From Microplitis mediator (taxonomy: Eukaryota; Arthropoda; Insecta; Hymenoptera; Braconidae): DNA of 64,000 nucleotides. The notes beneath the pieces are model-generated. The model did not search any database and was not told where the DNA came from. It saw only the letters and a program-made list of their open reading frames with translations. The first letter of the stretch is position 1; each line of letters begins with the position of its first letter. Position numbers and translations under genes: made by a program. The stretch covers positions 22,684,459 through 22,748,458 of the forward strand of contig NC_079969.1 of assembly GCF_029852145.1 (NCBI RefSeq). Reading direction: 5' to 3'. This document shows, piece after piece, positions 61,224 to 64,000 of this stretch.

Positions 61224-62827
61224 GGGTAGAAGTACCATTTGTGGCCACTGCTCCATTTTTGGACACTTAATACTTTTTTAATTAATGAAAAAGTATGAAA
61301 AAAAAACTTGTATTGTAATAATGAGGTAAAGGTATCTCTAAATAAATTTAGAAAATTAATTATGTCATTGCATATTTAAAAAAAAAGAGCCATCCGGCCT
61401 TACCCGGAATGGAAAGGTAAATTTCTTATGTAAATACAATGAAGCTACAATAGTGTAATTAATACTTATTTTGTAAGCTTAAACATGAATTTTAAGGAAA
61501 TGTGTTATGCCTTATCATTTAGAAGTTATTAGAAGACTAAGCTGCAAAAATGAGCTTTTTTTATTGTTTGTGAAATTTTCGATGTCATCAAATTGTTAGA
61601 AAAGATGTTTAAAAAAATCAAGTATTACAGTGAAAATTAAAGCTAACTGTCCAAATTTTGAGATATTTTTTACAGAATTGAGTTATCAAAGCCAGAAAAT
61701 TCATTTTTATGAAAATCAAAAAAAATTTGAAACACCCACAACTTACAAACTAATCGACCGATTGGGCTCATCTTCGAACTTGATCAAGGTAATCGTCCAA
61801 TAAATAAGTGTATAAAATTTCATTAAGATCCGTTAAGAATTGCGGGCGCTATAGTGATGACAAGGCGCGTTATATCGTATATATAGGGGAGGGTGAGCAG
61901 AGCGGCCTCCCTGAAATTTTGATCAAAAAAAAAATTTTTTTTTTTTCGACTAAATACTATAAAACCGATATGTTTGCGCATTTTTACCCCTACGCATGAC
62001 ATTTGGGGCAAAATGGACAAGCCCAAAATTTTGAAAAAGTGATTTTTTCATATTTTTATCGTCAAATTAAAAAAAAATTAGTATAATTCCACATTTCTAG
62101 CCCTACGCATAACACCTGGGGCAAAATGGACCAGCCGAAACTTCCGAAAAAATTATTTTTTCATATTTTTCGGCCGTTTCTCTATGTAAGAGGCAAATTT
62201 GGTCACTAAAAATTTATAAAAATTAAATTTTTTTGTTTACTTGATAAATTTTTGAAATAAAGTAAAATTATAGAATTGATTTTTTTTTTATTAAATAACA
62301 ATTAGTAATTAAGGTAATCGAGACTGAACGATTTTTTAAGCTTTAAAAAATTTTTTTCGAGTAATATAAAACCAAAAATAGTTGTCAAGAGAAAGAAATA
62401 CATTCTTAATGATGAAAACAATTTAAACGAAAAAAAAAATTTTTTTATTACTTTTTGGAGGGGGGCCGCTCTGCTCCACAAAAAAAAAAATTTTTTTTTC
62501 AGAATTTTGGCAAAATGTCCATAAATTTGTTCGAAATAGAACAAAAGTAAAGTGATCTTATGGTTGAAAGCCACAAAAAATAATAATTGGCTTAGGGGGG
62601 CCGCTCTGCCCCACCCTCCCCTACATACATACATGCATATATAAACTTTTGAGTGGATGGTATTTTTTGACTCTACTAGGTAAAATAAGATATATGGTGG
62701 CAAAATTCTTTGATAATTCGATCATGAGACCCATTGCAATAGTCCGATTTCTAAAGAAATCTACCTAAAAATTATATTGTAGAAATTTTTCAAGTGTCCA
62801 ACACCGGCCAAAACGGTACCTCTACCC
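61224..62827. mobile_element. GGGTAGAAGTACC element containing the second 736-bp copy
   Basis: Ends GGGTAGAAGTACCATTTG and the inverse AACGGTACCTCTACCC. Shares blocks with 56738-57880 (e.g. TTAATGAAAAAGTAT). The 736-bp element at 61886-62621 is inserted within it. Confidence 0.7.
61886..62621. mobile_element. 736-bp GGGGAGGGTG element, copy 2
   Basis: Same ends and length as 46046-46781, flanked by TA at 61884-61885 and 62622-62623. The two copies differ at scattered single positions only, by eye. Confidence 0.85.
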
Positions 62828-64000
62828 TATTAAAACTTAGATCTGATTAGATTTTGAAGTGAATCGGTCGAGTGGTTTCCAAATACATTCGAAAAATAAA
62901 TATTCGAGCTCGAAGAGCTAAAAAATTTACAAGTAATAAAATTTTCGAGCTCAGAGAGCTCGATAACAGCTGGCAGTTTTATGGCTGGCCCATAGGGTCA
63001 TTATTATGATAACTAGTTGTTATAAATAAATATCACTCGTAATTTTGAAAATAATTTAATGGTTTAAAAAATATTTATTGTAAGAAACTATGCGTCGAAA
63101 AATCATATATGGAAGATTGCTTTCTTTATCGTTCGATCTTTTCAATATCCATCGAAAAGAATCGCAAAAATTCGGATATTAGTTCGGTGTTTTACGTTCC
63201 GTAATCGTGTGTGCGGGAACTGAGTATATATGAAATGGGAGTCGAGCTACTGAGTACTTAGAAAATTATATATAAAAGGGATGGAAATGTTCATAGATGA
63301 AGAAAGTAAAGACGTAAAAGGAGAGAAAAAATAATAAAAGGAATAAAGTACTCATTGGGTTTATTGCTATATGGAAGAAAACATTTCGGTCTTTGAGATT
63401 GTGCCAAAGAACGTACCTTTAAAAATGGGGCAAACAAATCGCTTGGCTCAGACGTTTACGTAATAGAAAACGAAATAGGATGTCGATGCAACGTGTTGTT
63501 TTATTAGGGTGGGGAATCATCTAAGTATCACCCAGTTTTTCTTCCAATGGATAAAAAATAAAGAATAAGAGCTAACAGTTTTATGTGGAAACTACTGAAT
63601 TCACTAGTAAAATTTTTTTACCGTGTACTGCTGAAAATGTTTTGCCAATCTTTCGTCAAAGGTTTAAGAGACTTTCGGGAAAAGATTTAACATTTTAGTT
63701 GTGAAAGCAAAAAAGCGAAAAGACCGTATGTATTTGACAGACTAGCGTGAAAAAAGTAAATAAATAAATTTGACATGCCTTTTGCCTGTTTCCATAGTTA
63801 CGATCTCTGATGTCGTTTTACCAAAATACCGATGTCTATATTTATTTATTTAGTATTTTACGTTTTAATATAAATTGAAGAAGTAAACGAGACATAATCA
63901 ATGTAGACGTGTTCTACAATTTCAACATCACTTGCCTTCAGAAAAGTAGCGATGGTAAATGACTGCAGTCTCTCTTTTCGACACGCGAGCGAACGAGTTT

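Larger units (their letters stand above)
56418..64000. other. Repeat-rich region without recognised genes
   Basis: Nested elements fill 56585-57966 and 61224-62827. The stretches 57970-61220 and 62830-64000 have only short frames, CT and TG microsatellites (58413-58428, 60070-60090) and moderately GC-richer patches that could be promoter, UTR or intron of a gene outside the window. A compact MITE lies at 59331-59433. Confidence 0.45.

Overview
The window is AT-rich eukaryotic nuclear DNA with short phased introns, canonical GT/AG splice sites and very dense small inverted-repeat transposons. A classic six-cysteine insect odorant-binding protein and a luciferase-like acyl-CoA synthetase point to an insect. 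Base composition and repeat load would suit a parasitoid hymenopteran such as a braconid wasp, but that is inference.

I could build nine multi-exon or single-exon gene models in which every splice phase closes. In order: an SHB-type SH2 adaptor (1389-2576, +); a nine-exon QRICH2-like DUF4795 protein with eight 45-residue tandem repeats (18016-10420, -); a catalytic-only PARP (20537-19614, -); the 12-exon THAP/P-element transposase (22285-27338, +) inside a complete P-type transposon (22029-28050); a secreted DUF4803-like protein (31650-37710, +); a CP2/gemini-like protein with two SAM-like modules but no DNA-binding domain (41606-39157, -); a luciferase/4CL-like adenylating enzyme with degenerate glycine motifs (44349-47836, +); an odorant-binding protein (50936-48850, -); and an orphan secreted protein (53528-56417, +).

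The genes do not form an operon or an obvious pathway. Several are secreted or chemosensory (DUF4803-like, OBP, orphan). Introns and spacers are packed with nested TA- or TTAA-flanked MITEs, long foldbacks, two satellite-like arrays and two tRNA-derived SINE-like segments. The last 7.5 kb (56.4-64 kb) and the 41.6-44.3 kb, 28.1-29.8 kb and 8.6-10.4 kb spacers show no convincing coding sequence.

The strongest discovery is the 6,022-bp P-type transposon: 30-bp terminal inverted repeats with one mismatch, a perfect 8-bp target duplication, and an uninterrupted 1,148-residue spliced transposase with THAP motif and DDE candidates. It looks recently inserted and possibly active.
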